DNA of 25,141 nt from positions 4,575 through 29,715 of the forward strand of contig UZAN01043331.1 in NCBI GenBank assembly GCA_900618425.1, read 5' to 3'. This stretch comes from Echinostoma caproni (Eukaryota > Platyhelminthes > Trematoda > Plagiorchiida > Echinostomatidae). Shown one piece after another: positions 1 to 11,400 of the stretch. How positions within the stretch are numbered: position 1 is the stretch's first letter; every line of letters begins with the position of its first letter. Below the pieces are notes generated by a model. That model did not search any database, was not told where the DNA came from, and worked only from the letters and a program-made list of their open reading frames with translations. A program made the position numbers and the translations under genes.

Positions 1-930
1 ATACAGTAGAACTTGTTGACATAATTCGGGTAAGAAAAAGCATTGCGCAACATTTCTATTGGGCAACGATCATTGAACAAACTACAAGAACACAATCTGT
101 TAGTCTTGTAGCACAGGACGTTATATGTAATTAGCAGAAATAACAGCGGTGTTTAGATGCCGTATCATACTTTGGTAGAGTTTGGTCTGACCCGTGAAAA
201 TAAAAAAAATCGGAATGTCTTCAACGTAAAACCATAGCTAATTTTTAGGTATCGAATATAGTATCCATGAGAAATCTAATAAAATCTAGGACCTTTCTGA
301 AGTAAAACAGATTGTGTTTGCTTTTTACTGATTTGTAGTGACATCATCTTCACTTCTCAACGCCATTCTTAGGATTCATGCAAGGACTCCATTTTGTTTT
401 ATTGTCTTTCGGGATCACATATGACTTAGAACATGGCACAATTTCCGGTGAGGCGTATCGTGCGCTTGGCCCTCTGTACATTCTTTCACTGCAGGTCACA
501 TTATATTGCAAACGCTCATATTCGACTTCGTTCTCGATCCGTTCGCTTCTTGGGGAACTTCGTGATAATGCCGAACGATAGAGGTAGTGAACCTACCGTT
601 GCTCAGGCCGTCTTAGGTTCTAAGGATTCACCATTCAATTTTCAACAAAAATTCAGTCAGAATACACGAAGAGTAATATTAAAAAGCCATCTTTTTTTAT
701 TATTGTGTTGTATTACCTACTGAGCTCAGACTGCATTTTTGCATGGAAAATTCAGATAGTATAGGTTTATGATAAATCATCTGAAGGAACAATGGAATGT
801 AATGGGCCGTAACAACAAGAGGGGCTAACTGCGATGCATTGCCAACATGACCCAATCTATTTTAGGCTCAAAGGAAGTGAAGTGACGGGAGGGGGGAAGA
901 ACTTGATTCGGTTATATATTGAATTTGGTT
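1..930. other. AT-rich DNA with no recognisable feature
   Basis: Both strands were read. The short open frames here (for example 433-723 on plus) show no domain, no repeat periodicity and no resemblance to a protein I know. They are of the length expected by chance in DNA of this composition. Confidence 0.6.
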
Positions 931-934
931 GTGC

Positions 935-1090
935 AATGAGTAAACAAAAAGCTTGGATGCGCTGGATAGCTGTTTTGACTGGATGAGTCTCATCGACAGT
1001 GCTAATACATCAGACCAACTGGGGATCGAACCCGGGATCTCATAGGTCAAATGCTAGCGTACTACCCACTCGACCAACGAGCTATGTATG
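935..1090 (-). mobile_element. tRNA-derived SINE with decayed hammerhead (copy A)
   Basis: Reading the minus strand from about 1090 downwards, a tRNA-like head is visible. Its A box is TGGTCGAGTGG (1066-1076) and its B box is GGGTTCGATCCCC (1021-1033), together a type 2 RNA polymerase III internal promoter. The 3' part (about 955-1003) aligns with the hammerhead ribozyme segment of copies C and D. A perfect 4-bp stem II (GACU/AGUC) remains and stem I still pairs almost fully (GCACUG with CAGCGC). However, the first two core bases are CU to UC, and the GAAA segment has become AAAA, so the ribozyme is predicted dead. The family assignment follows the schistosome Sm-alpha precedent. Exact ends are uncertain by about 10 bases. 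It lies about 50 bases from copy B in head-to-head orientation. Confidence 0.75.
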
Positions 1091-1139
1091 ATGCTCGCGT
1101 CAAGCTTGCCAAGATGCGATACGCTATATCGTGTAGGAG

Positions 1140-1345
1140 GAAAATGAAAAACGGTCTAATCAGCTGTCTGGGGATCAGGTTGATGGTATAATTGTATTCT
1201 ACTTGTGAGGCCCAAGGTTCGATCTCCAGTTGTTTCGATGGATTTGCACTGTTGAAGAAGCTCAATCAGATCGAAACAGCTATCTAATGCTTTCCGGTTC
1301 TTCATTTCACACTTCAGTTACTTTGCACATAGCGAAATTCACCAT
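1140..1345 (+). mobile_element. tRNA-derived SINE with decayed hammerhead (copy B)
   Basis: The element opens with a 24-base segment (1140-1163) that is the exact reverse complement of 8461-8484 at copy C, which marks a family 5' end. The A-box region is badly diverged. The B box is readable as AGGTTCGATCTCC (about 1215-1227). After a linker shared with copy C (GGATTTGCACTG), the hammerhead segment runs to about 1295. CUGAUGAG is replaced by UUGAAGAA, while CGAAACAGC (1272-1280) is kept. The downstream tail to about 1345 aligns with plus-strand 8491-8560, so a 3' tail of some 60 bases belongs to the family. The ribozyme is predicted inactive. It is transcribed away from copy A. Confidence 0.7.
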
Positions 1346-4300
1346 ATTTCCTTTTCCTCTGAAAAGCAGTTACACGTTTTTATAAACTTCATAAGGAATA
1401 AGTTACTTTATGTAAAGGACCCGATAGCGTCATTCAAATTGGCCATTTTTATACAACACATAAAAAACGGTTCTAGTTGGTCATCTAATTTGGATTGGGG
1501 CACGTTAGCAGTATTTCGTCTCTCCAAGTTAAGTGGTTCACGTTTCGGGTTTTCGTTCTGAACTCACAAAACATAAGAAACACCGACGAGTTGCAAACGG
1601 GGTGATACACTCACAATTACAGTGTTGTTTGATATCGTTTGCACAATGATCTGTGAATAAAGTGCACAAGAACAGTTGACAAACTAAGTAATTCCCACAT
1701 TAAAAGTTCATGCCTACATGGGCTATTTANTGGTGTCCGATGCTTATGTTTGTACGGTAGAACAGGATAACAACCCAATTTTACTTCGAGCGACTACTGC
1801 GATATTGATTAGATGGGTGAATCCTCCTGTCACGAAGACTTGCTCCGAGCATTAAGCAAAGGATAGTAAACTGAATCAAAGCTGATTGGATCTGCAATAG
1901 GTGAAATGTAGCGGGAATCCGGAGTTTGAAAATAATTAAACTTTTATCGCGCTTCTACGAGAAATGTTCACTTTTAGATGGAGAAATTAGAGTTGATTGT
2001 TGCTGGAGAAACGCTAAATGTGTTCTTAGGAAAGCGTAAGTCAACGAAGTGATCAATATCAAAGCAAAACATCGATAGAGCGAAGCTGATTTTGAAATCG
2101 GAGACTGTGTGGGTGAAAGTCTGACAGAACGTGAGGACAGCGCGCGACCGTTACGATAGTTTATGAACAGCGAATGTCAGAGTTGGATCAGAATGGTGAT
2201 TGATGGCTTATTAATTTCACACGCTTTCTTTGGAGAGATGGAGGGAGATGTCAAAACCCAGAGTGAATTACTCTACTCATAACTCAGGAATTCAAGATTA
2301 ACCATAGAAACCGCCTCTAATGAAACCGATAAATCATCCTCCTAAAGCGTGCACACTATAGTTGATTAAAAACTCAGTAAATAGAAAAAGGAAAGAAAAT
2401 TTATAAAAATAATTGCAACCAATTGAAAAGAGAATAATAGCGGTCCCGTTAGTGATAAGCCAAGTTCAGTAAATAAATAATTAAAACCTTTGATTCAATG
2501 AGAATATTCTTCTTTTTAAGTTCAGGTCTACCGCACTATATCCAAATGATTTTGGAGTAGACTGGAGCGAACAGACAGTAGACAAAAGTTGCAGAAATAC
2601 TAGGAAAGTATCCGACTTTCGATGAAGGCATCGTCACAATATGATAAAGGGTTATGGATAAAGAAGAGAGTCACAGTAGGACGCATCAAAGAGCCTTGTT
2701 AGATTTCCCATTCTCTTAGAAGCACTGTCTATGGGACACAACGAAATGGAAGGAGGTGGAAAGATAAAGAGAGGACGTATTTACTTATGAGTATCATCCC
2801 GATGACAACTTGAAATAAAACGTTCCTTCAATATATTTTAGTGCTACACCCGGTAAACCCGTTTAAGAGAGACCGAGTACGACTTCCCTGTTAAAAATGG
2901 CTTCGTTAAACCAAATGGGGTATGCCCGACAGTGGAAAAATTGAACGAGTAGCGTTGTTCCCTTAAAGCGTTGGACAAAAGCAATCAGCCATGATAGCGG
3001 TGGCAGCATTAGAATGAATATTTTGATTATACCTTTTGAGCTGCCGTTCGATACAATACGGAGGAGTGGAGAGTCTGATTTTGTTTTTGGCGAATGGATC
3101 ATATTCCTTTTTATTTGTCACCAAGACACTGATTTGTTCCTCAGAAATGAAAAAGAAATTGAAATCTAGGAGTTTGCTCTAAACCTAAGTGGATAATATT
3201 TTGGGAGTACTGGTATAAACTAAACAAGTCTTGACATACAGTATAATGAATTCACGGATCACGGAGTTTGTAGATTGTTCCCTTTGTGCAGATCAAACTC
3301 AATGAGAGTCCCGCCAAGATCAACATGTTGCTCCGTGCATACCTACCGCAACTAACGGACACCAAATGTGAGCCTTTTTGGAAAATCAGTACTAATTTAT
3401 TTCATCAATTTTCATCAGTTTCAAACCGGGATAATTTTCGTTTGGTGTGTTAAAACAGAAAAGGTGTCAGCGTAGGTTAGAGTTCACAACAGAACAGTAA
3501 TGATAGTGAAATAACTTGATCTTCAAACAGTTAGTTATATGACGAAAACTTCATGACTGGAGGAATCGTTTGTTGGAAGCTATGAGAATTTTTTATGAAG
3601 ATCAAGGCCATCTGTTTTGCTTTCCCGTGAAAAAGTTGATCACTCGTCAAAAACCAGCGATTTTTTCTCATAAAATTAAACATCGGGTAATTGTAGAGAA
3701 AGAGAAAAAAGTTTGTCAGTGTTACTGTGCAGGTTAACACTAAAGCGCTTATTTTATATTTTTTTGACCTTTGATCATGTAATCTGTTTAATTTTCAAAA
3801 TCGACCAATAAACGGGATAAATCAGGGATTTTCGCACTTGGAATGCACCATTAGTTTTTTAATCAGTATGTTTATATATCCTTCCGACTAAACAAACACC
3901 ATGCGAACGTTTCGTTGCTGAAGTTAATAACTCCATATTTGATCATGCATTTTGTTCTCGGAATTTCGAAAGCGGTACCACTGCATAGGTCCCGTTCCTT
4001 GGAACAAAAGCACTCATCGGAAACCCCGTATTTTGTCAACTCATCTATGAAAATTGCATTTTATTATTAAATGCGCTTTTGCTTTTCTGTTAAAGTTTAC
4101 TTCTGGCGAACATACTGCTTCAACAATAGGATCTTCTAAAATTTCACAGTTCCGCAATCGGTAGGGAGACAAAATTTGGCACTGAAATAAACGATTTATT
4201 GGGCGATCTGGATGTGTATTCCGTTGTTAGCTTGAAATTGGTTTAATTAAATGATGCCAAACCAAACGCTGAAGTGTTGTCAATAACAATCTTTTCCTAC

Positions 4301-7300
4301 TCAAATAAATTTATGAATTATGGAAAATTCCATCTTGGCATGGAGAAAAAACACAACGGTTTTAGCGAACAAGCCCGTTTTCGACAACTTCTTCTTCGGG
4401 CTAATATAGTTATTTAGTCAAATTAAAATGTGCTTCAACCTCTGTGTGATTCATGGTTTGTGATTATTTTTGGTGTGTGGTTGGGAAAGGGNTGGATAGG
4501 GAAGATGTGGTCGTAACACAGTTGGAAAGACGATTGGGATGTGGACGTGTCAACACGTGGTCATGGGAAAGGTCATGTCTATCTAGGAGGTATGTGTCAC
4601 GTTGTGGCCAAAGCAGTCTGAGTGATTGTATGAATCGCTTTTGAGAACAAAGCGATGGCTTCAATAATCAAATGGTCACGGTTTTGGCTGTTGCGAGATG
4701 AAGTTGACGGGCGGCTTTCCAAGGTTTCGGTGGTACCCTGTAGATGATTCAAAATGCGTCATCGTCTACCTGATGCAAGATGGGCTACGATTGCACTTAA
4801 ATTGTTTTTCTTGTGCCTGAACGCAGCAAGGCGGGTTTGTGTTCCTTGATTCTTTGGGACAATTGCCTGGTCGTTATGCCTACATATATTACCGAACATG
4901 AGCAAAGAAAAAAATGGGTGATCATAAATCCCCACTTTTGACGTATTTCTGCAATTGGTATGATTTAACATTTTTCCTATATCGCAAAATATTACTCGGT
5001 AAACAAAAGAAAACAAACTGATGCTTTAATATATAGATTGACTATATTGTCTGTTCCAAAGAACCCCAATTAACCATTTTGCTTCCCACAGACAACGAAC
5101 ATTAACCTAACTCTCCCTAGTCTGTTAATGGTCGTCTATTGCATAATCTAACCTGTTCTCCTATGAGAACCGTTAAGTAACTTACACATAACCGGTTTTT
5201 GTGTTCAGTTTAACTAAATTTCAGTTAGTGGCATTCCCCTGTAAGTGCTAAAAGTCAGATCATTATCCTATGTTAGCTCAAAATAAACTCAAAACCCAAA
5301 TAATCTTTCTCAAATTTGAACGTTTCTCGTTTGATAAAAGTATTGACCTGGAAGCAATGGGGGCTAGAGCGAACTTTGAACACACCGGTGTATTTCAACA
5401 TTTGCGTTGTTCTTCGGGTATTGCGTTGTGGTCATTTTCATCGACGAGCAGCCAGACGCGCATGCTGCTCCTCAAGCCTCGTTGTTGACTTAGTTATGGA
5501 TGCGCTTGCAGGCATGAGCATGCGCTTGCGTATCGTCATTGCGCACACTACAGAATATCGGTAAATTGGCGAGAGAAAAAACCCAAGCGGGCCAAGTAGG
5601 TGCAGTGATAATGTGCCGGCTATGAAGACCATCCTGTTCTGGTCGTGAGCCACTCGTTGCACTACATTCGTGTTTCCGGAGCACCGAATTCGTTTTTGGA
5701 TCAGGTTTTCAAAAATTAGCTTGAGAGATATGGTACATTGCAAAACTCAGATTTAAGGAATAGATTTGTCAAAATTACTGGTTCGCACCTGTGTGCACGC
5801 ACAAGAGGGATACAAACTAGTAAAGATGTAAAACAAAGAAGAACAGAGATATTTCTTCACCAACCAGATTTAACATAACAAAAGTTAACTGGATAGGAAA
5901 TGGAGCTGGAAATACAGAGCAGAGTGTGTATGCAAAATCCAATATCATGTTTCAGTTAATTCCAACAAAACATGTTTAATGTATTACGAGAACTGTTAAA
6001 TAATAAATATAAAGAATTTTAGGGCTCAAATAAGGATGTTGTTCTTCATCATAAAGGGCTAGTAATCACGAACCACTGCTTAATTGAACCACTTTCAAAC
6101 TGAATTTTTTATGTGTTCAGTCAGAAGACGTTTTTATGGAACATTGCAGATGTAATGTAGATGTATGGTGGCTTCTTAAACCTGACAGGACTAACAGTTG
6201 AGATGGAAGGTTGGGGACTTGGGAGGCGGAAGAATTCACTAAAATGCGACTAGAGTATTTGGGAGAATTTAAGGATAACTTCAGCTATTTCATTATCACC
6301 GGAAGAAGGGAAGGAAGATTTTCTTAACAGCGAAATAGTATCAGATCAAGCTGAAAAAATAAAGCACCCATTGAGACAGAAATACCGGTTGGAATGAGTA
6401 CTGGTTTCTGGAGGTTAAATAAAGTGGAGAAACGGTAGCTGTATGCAGACCTTGACAGTCAATTTTCAGTGATGTTCTTCCTATAAGCTGTTATAAAGGA
6501 CATAGCTGCACATTTCTGTTTCAACTACTGCAGTGTTATCTGTAAGATCACAAACAACAAAACATCACTGTTTGATCACAAAACCATGACTAGTAGGTAT
6601 ACTGCAAAGAAATATAACGATACTTTAATCATAGAAATAATTGAGTATTGGAGGTATTCGTTGCGACTAGGTTAAACAGAGATTTGGTTTGTGGATGTCT
6701 CACTTAGAACCGGCCTGTTACTTCACATCGAAAATCCTCCAAAGTACTGGACTGGCCTTTTTCGCCGGCTGGGAAATATACTCGATGCAGATACTCAGAA
6801 TACCCTAACAATCCGCAAAAGGACCCCTACATGTTTTAAAGTTCAAGCGCTAATCTTTGAAGCTCCTCGGTTGAAGATGAACTGCTACGTTCATGTCAAT
6901 ACATCAGTTACTGGCGTTTTGATCACATTCTCGTTGTTGAATTCGTATTACTGGTGAAAAAACGGTAAAATAGATGTACTGTTTTTGGATTTTTTCCACG
7001 GAGAGTAACAAGTTGACCCTACATATGAAGCTCGTTTACAATTCGGAACGGTCAAAGAAAAGCATCCTCACAGAGATGTCACTCAAAACGGTGATCCAAG
7101 GTAGGAACAGGATTGCCGAATGGTCAAGAACTCAGTGGATCTAATCGGTTTCTTTATGATTAGATGGATTTAAGCATGAAGGTATTATGGGGAATGAAAT
7201 AAGCTGTTTACAAATAACGTCCTTTAATTATGAATGAGTTGTACGATCAATTGTTTGGGCGCCAAAAAAGGTGGATTTAGGATCCACCAGACCCATGCAA

Positions 7301-7660
7301 TCAACAAATCCGAGTTAATTGAGGACAAGAATCGAAAATGTGGGTGACTTAATACATGACTGGTATACTTACCGTTTGAAGGGGAAATAGTTAACCAGGT
7401 AAGTCGTAAAATACATGTATAACAATTAAGTTTCAAAAATTAGGCTTTATTTGCCATTCTGTACGTATTTCAGATGAACAATAGCTGCGAGAAGTGAATA
7501 CGTGAAAGTGGACATCGCATTGCGTGTAGCGAACTCAAAGGAAAAATCAGATCTGTTGAACTTTGTTCTGGCTCATCGTACGTTTAGGTAACATCCCTGG
7601 ACCTGATATTCCATGATTTTGGGGCATTTGTGCTTACCAGNNNNACCAGAGTCTCAACTG
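1346..7660. other. Long AT-rich stretch without supported genes
   Basis: No tRNA, rRNA, retroelement domain or convincing exon was found on either strand. Ambiguous bases at 1730 and 4492 and the N run at 7641-7644 mark sequencing or assembly uncertainty. The minus frames at 2863-3102 and 4759-5016 and the plus frame at 6691-6957 were inspected and match no family I recognise. The only compositional change is the CpG-richer patch at about 5340-5700, listed separately. Confidence 0.5.
5340..5700. other. CpG-richer island with short direct repeats
   Basis: This patch is visibly richer in GC and CpG than its flanks. It contains two copies of ATGCGCTTGC (5500-5509 and 5520-5529), 20 bases apart, plus several further GCGC/GCGT steps. 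Two overlapping minus frames (5438-5743 and 5490-5684) stay open across it, but I recognise neither protein. It may be a remnant of a coding or retroelement segment embedded in AT-rich DNA. Only the composition and the repeats are direct observations. Confidence 0.35.
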
Positions 7661-7666
7661 CACTGA

Positions 7667-7879
7667 TTTGCTTCCACAATAACGATAGTGGACCGGGAAA
7701 ATAAACTAACGACCGTTACAACACCAATTATTAGTGCCCCTGATTTTGGGGAATTTGTTCCTTCTTTTCCACCTCCTTCTAATCACAAGGAAACTCCAAC
7801 AATACTCACAAAATGTATCCGTTCCACCGTGAGCCCTGCCAAAATATCAACAGATGAAGACTTAAACACTAAAAGATAG
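7667..7879 (+). other. Coding-like open frame, unidentified
   Basis: The frame is open from just after a stop at 7664 to a TAG ending at 7879. It encodes about 70 residues rich in Thr, Pro and Ser, with an FPPPS stretch and an acidic STDEDLN end. It has no ATG near its start, so if real it would be an exon or a gene fragment. A splice-acceptor-like string (TGCTTACCAG) sits immediately before the N run at 7641-7644, upstream of the frame. No family is recognised. It could equally be a chance frame. Confidence 0.2.
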
Positions 7880-8324
7880 CTCACGCTATTAGACATGTTG
7901 AGACAGATGCGCACACTTGTACGAAAGCTGTATCGGGACGAGTATTATGGGTGGGATTGTGAGGATGGCATCTGCTTTACTTGTAGCATGTGACATGGCG
8001 AACCCGATTTATATGGAAAAAATGTTCAAGCCAATTTTCTAGGAACTGTTCCAACATCAAACCCACGAGAAGATATGATTGTAGATGAGAGAAAGTATAC
8101 ATATATGTATATATTTGGCCCAGATCATTGTTTAACCCCGGAGGTGCAGAGGTAGTTAATACAATAAAAAGTTAGGCGGGAAATCCATTTCAATAGAGAT
8201 TGACGTCTTATTAACCCTGTATAATAAACAGAATTTCAAATATTACTTTTTGGCGTTGAAGTGAGCATCATGAAGGAAAACAGATGAATTTTAAACAGAC
8301 TGGAAATGTTATCATACATGCTCA
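7880..8324. other. Nothing recognised
   Basis: AT-rich DNA with a short TA-rich run (ACATATATGTATATAT, about 8099-8114). No element or exon can be supported. Confidence 0.5.
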
Positions 8325-8484
8325 TTAGGAGACAGCTGTAGTTGCTGTTTCAACCTGGTTTGGTCTCATCAGCAGTGCAAATCCATCCACCCAACTGGGA
8401 ATCGAACCCCGGACCTCACGGGCAGAACGCAAGCATGCTACCCACTGGGCCACCGGGTAACTGATTAGACCGTTTTTCATTTTC
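8325..8484 (-). mobile_element. tRNA-derived SINE with hammerhead segment (copy C)
   Basis: This is the best preserved SINE body in the window. Reading minus, it starts with the 24-base family head (8484-8461). The A box is TGGCCCAGTGG (8442-8452) and the B box GGGGTTCGATTCCC (8397-8410), an intact-looking pol III promoter. The hammerhead segment follows: CTGATGAG (8365-8372), a stem II of ACC/GGU closed by a G-U wobble instead of the usual G-C, GAAAC (8347-8351), a 5-bp stem III (ACAGC/GCUGU) and a GUC at 8331-8333. The two conserved core strands are intact. Stem I, however, pairs poorly with the sequence after the GUC, so activity is doubtful. Its head abuts an inverted 3' fragment, C'. Confidence 0.8.
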
Positions 8485-8486
8485 CC

Positions 8487-8560
8487 GGGGGAAACAGCTG
8501 TCCGGTGCTTCCTAGATTTTCAGTTTACGCTTCATTTGCTATATACACGACGAATTTCAC
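8487..8560 (+). mobile_element. Inverted 3' fragment of the same SINE family (C')
   Basis: On the plus strand this begins GAAACAGCTGTCCGGTGCTT (8491-8510), the 3' half of the hammerhead. It continues through a tail that aligns with 1273-1345 of copy B. It lacks the A box, B box and CUGAUGAG half. Its CCGGTGCTTCC could pair with the GGATTTGCAC strand carried by copy C on the other strand. So the two halves of one ribozyme seem to be split between C and C'. The arrangement fits a single twin-primed insertion with an inverted 5' part, or two independent inserts. Confidence 0.65.
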
Positions 8561-10676
8561 CTTTGAAATTGAATCAAATCCTCCATTACTTACATGAAAA
8601 TGAATTCAAATTGTTTTCAAGCATTGTATGACATCGTTTTGTTCCAACGAAACCCGGTTTCCTCATTTGTAACTTTACCCGAGTGTCAAAACCGGGTATG
8701 GACAGGATTAGCACGCACGGTAGTATTCATAAAAAAGACAACAATAACAACGTCGGTGGCATTCTCCTGGAGACTCATATCTACCAGATGCGGTGTGCAT
8801 ATTTTTCCAGATCTTTGCATTACAGTATTCTGCATCTTATTTCTTTTTCATAAAATCCATTATGGGTTTGCTACAAGTTCGAATTACATACACTAGATGG
8901 AGTTGAAAGCGATGCAAACAAATCAATCGTAGCCAACGCGTAAACTCCATATAGCCATACTATCATTGTTCATCACATGAATCTGCAGATGAAAAAAGCG
9001 ATTAGTTATAGTCAGTTTCTGACATTCATGTTTCGGAGCAGGTGACAACATCCTATCACACAGCCGTAACCAGCTTCACTTTGAAGCACAAACCGCACGT
9101 GATTCCATCAGTTGGGCATTATGCCTAATTCATTCGTTTGAAAAGATAAGTGATCCCGTCAACCAGACATTCATTCTGTGGCATTTGGCATTTTGAAAAT
9201 CTCGGCTGATAGTTCTCGGTACTTTTGCTGTAAAATTCACTAGGAAAAGAGAACTGAATCCCGTTTGATGAATGAAGAATTTAGTTCATCTTGGCTCCTT
9301 CGTCATTCGGAATTATACGAATTTCGATTATTTGAATCAGTCAACATAATTCTAGTGAGTACGCTGATGGTGGAATTTAGATGGTTACGCAACATCAGTC
9401 TGAGAAAAACGAGTCTTTACCAGTTATTACTTATTTGCGATTGCATTGAATACTGTAGATGCATTCAAGTTAGGTCAAGGAACACCCCGTGCACTAAACA
9501 GTTTATAAATGTTTAGTAGATAAAAATATATTGATAACAAAACAGGACTAAATTCGACTTTATAGTGTCGGAAAAATTCTAATTCAGGATTACTTTTTTA
9601 GGCAGTTGAATATTATCGTACGATCAACCAAGAGTCGGGTCAGGTACGGTGCGACACTGTTTCTTTATGCTTGTGTTCGTGTAGAGAAGAATCGAAAGTT
9701 GAAAGGCGTTCTGGGACTGGATGCAGATTTTCCGATTTCGGGATACAGTCAGCGCACTTCATAAACGCGTGTCTTATCAATAAACACATCTTGTTCTCTA
9801 AAACGCTTAGCAAGGCTAGTTTCCTGAGTCCGTGTGCATGAAAAGGCAGTTCTTTGGCTTTGTGAACAAGTTTTCAACGTATTTAATCGAGGCAAAATCA
9901 AGGGAGGATGTGATACCAAACTATTAGCACAATGCATGTGTAAGAATGGTTTGACTATTGATAGCAAAAGGCAGGAGACCACTCAACATTGTAAGACAAC
10001 GGGGGCCAATTTTGAAATAAAGGGAAGACGGATACACACTTGTTGACGTTGGGTACAATAGATAAGGATAAATACCGATAGGGAAATACATTTGGACTGT
10101 CTTCTAAGGATAAGGAAACGTTTAAACTAGGTGCTAGACAACCAAGCATTACATCAGTAGCATACATCCAAGAGATACATTATCGGGGAACGAGGAGATT
10201 CTGGATGTACAAAGAAAAAAAGAATAAGGACAGAATAACACCCTGAAACACCATGGTCAGTGTTTACGGAAGAGGACTCTGTGTCCTGAGGTAAAGTAAA
10301 TTGGGTCCTACAAGTCCCAAACTACACCCGGGAAGACGTTGAACAAGTGTTCAATAATCAGATGTGCAGTAACTGAATCGCTGTCTAAGACGGCTGCAAC
10401 AGAATGCACAGTTTGAGCAAGTGCAGATGTAATTGAATGACAGGTAAACTGAGGCTAATCATGTGAATCACACCAGAATACCAGATCATCATAAGCAGCA
10501 TTGTACAGCGCAATACAGTAAAGTGAGCTTCACTGATCGCTACTAAGCTCATAATGCATACAAGGCAAGTGATAATGTGGAAGGATGATTGGACTTACTT
10601 TTAGGGAAGCCAAAATAAAGCAAACCTCTATTGTAAACACACAGAGTACACAGTCCAACTGTGCGTACGTACTGCT
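8561..10676. other. No gene supported
   Basis: The short plus frames at 8594-8896 and 9265-9516 and the overlapping frames at 9749-10167 show no recognisable domains. The last few hundred bases (about 10250-10676) may be the 3' untranslated part of the minus-strand retrotransposon that ends at 10677, but no clear tail or target-site duplication was seen. Confidence 0.45.
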
Positions 10677-11400
10677 TCAAGCATTGTGGTCTAATAAGAA
10701 GTGACAGCAAGATCGCCATTTCTGTCGGTTCATAGCCATGACCTTCAGTGTCTGCAACCATCCGGTTACTCAGTCTTTTGGTGACCCGCAAATTCAAGGT
10801 CTCACCACCGTAAAGCAGAACTGATCGTACAGTGGCGCAGTATATGCGACTTTTCAACGCCAGCGAAACGTCACCTTGCCGCCAAAGTTGCTTCAGTCCT
10901 GTGTACGCTTCCGAGCCTTGGAAATTCGGGTGGTTATCTCTTTTGATGCGCTACCGTCGTTGGTTACACAGCTACCCAAATACGAGAAGCAGTAAAATTC
11001 GGCTATTTCCTGACCGTCTAGTTTCAGAACAGAACTCGACGATATCCAGTCTTGTAGCATCACTTTGCACCTTGAAGGTGCAAAGCACTGTGGTTTGCAC
11101 AGTCGTGCGAGATCCCTTCTTATAAATGGGAACACTCAGTGATTCGCTACATGATGATGGAATGCGCCAGTGTGACCATAAGTTATTCATTAAATCAGTA
11201 ATGAAATCTCCGAGGTCATCGCCTCCCATCTTGAAAAAGTGGGAAAAAGCCCGTCCGATCCTGCTGCTTTTCCAGATGATGTAGTAAACATTTACCAAAT
11301 CTTTGAGCAACATTGAATTGCAGGAAGTTAGTTGGCAATTTGATAGCTCTTTCTTTGGACTTGGTCTGACCCGGATTGACTTCAAAAGTTGGGGGTAGTT
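10677..11400 (-). mobile_element. Broken non-LTR retrotransposon (reverse transcriptase relic)
   Basis: Three blocks of a LINE-type polyprotein lie in order on minus. Block one (about 11106-11350) matches the upstream reverse transcriptase region, ending in VPIYKKGSRT, the stretch that normally precedes NHRGISL. Block two (about 10797-11085) has the post-catalytic region: KVMLQDW, DGQEI, FSYLGSCVTNDGS, then LWRQGDVSLALKSRIYCATV and SVLLYGGETL. Block three (10677-10763) is the C-terminal end, WLQTLKVMAMNRQKWRSCC, closing with a stop at 10677-10679. Everything between blocks one and two, including the NHRGISL and YADD catalytic motifs, is missing, as is the stretch between blocks two and three. 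Block joins and internal steps change frame. No functional protein is possible. The clade is not determined; the motifs fit the non-LTR type common in trematodes. Confidence 0.85.

Noticed and set aside
1021..1090. A functional tRNA gene on minus (A and B boxes present).
   Set aside because: The sequence cannot fold into a full cloverleaf with a paired acceptor stem, and it continues into the shared SINE linker and hammerhead segment.
4700..4860. Possible LINE C-terminal fragment on plus (a frame giving RMRHRLP).
   Set aside because: Only a few residues match the usual pattern and no neighbouring motif follows, so chance is as likely.
10832..11125. Plus-strand 97-residue frame as a gene.
   Set aside because: It is the shadow of the minus-strand reverse transcriptase relic, which has clear family motifs.
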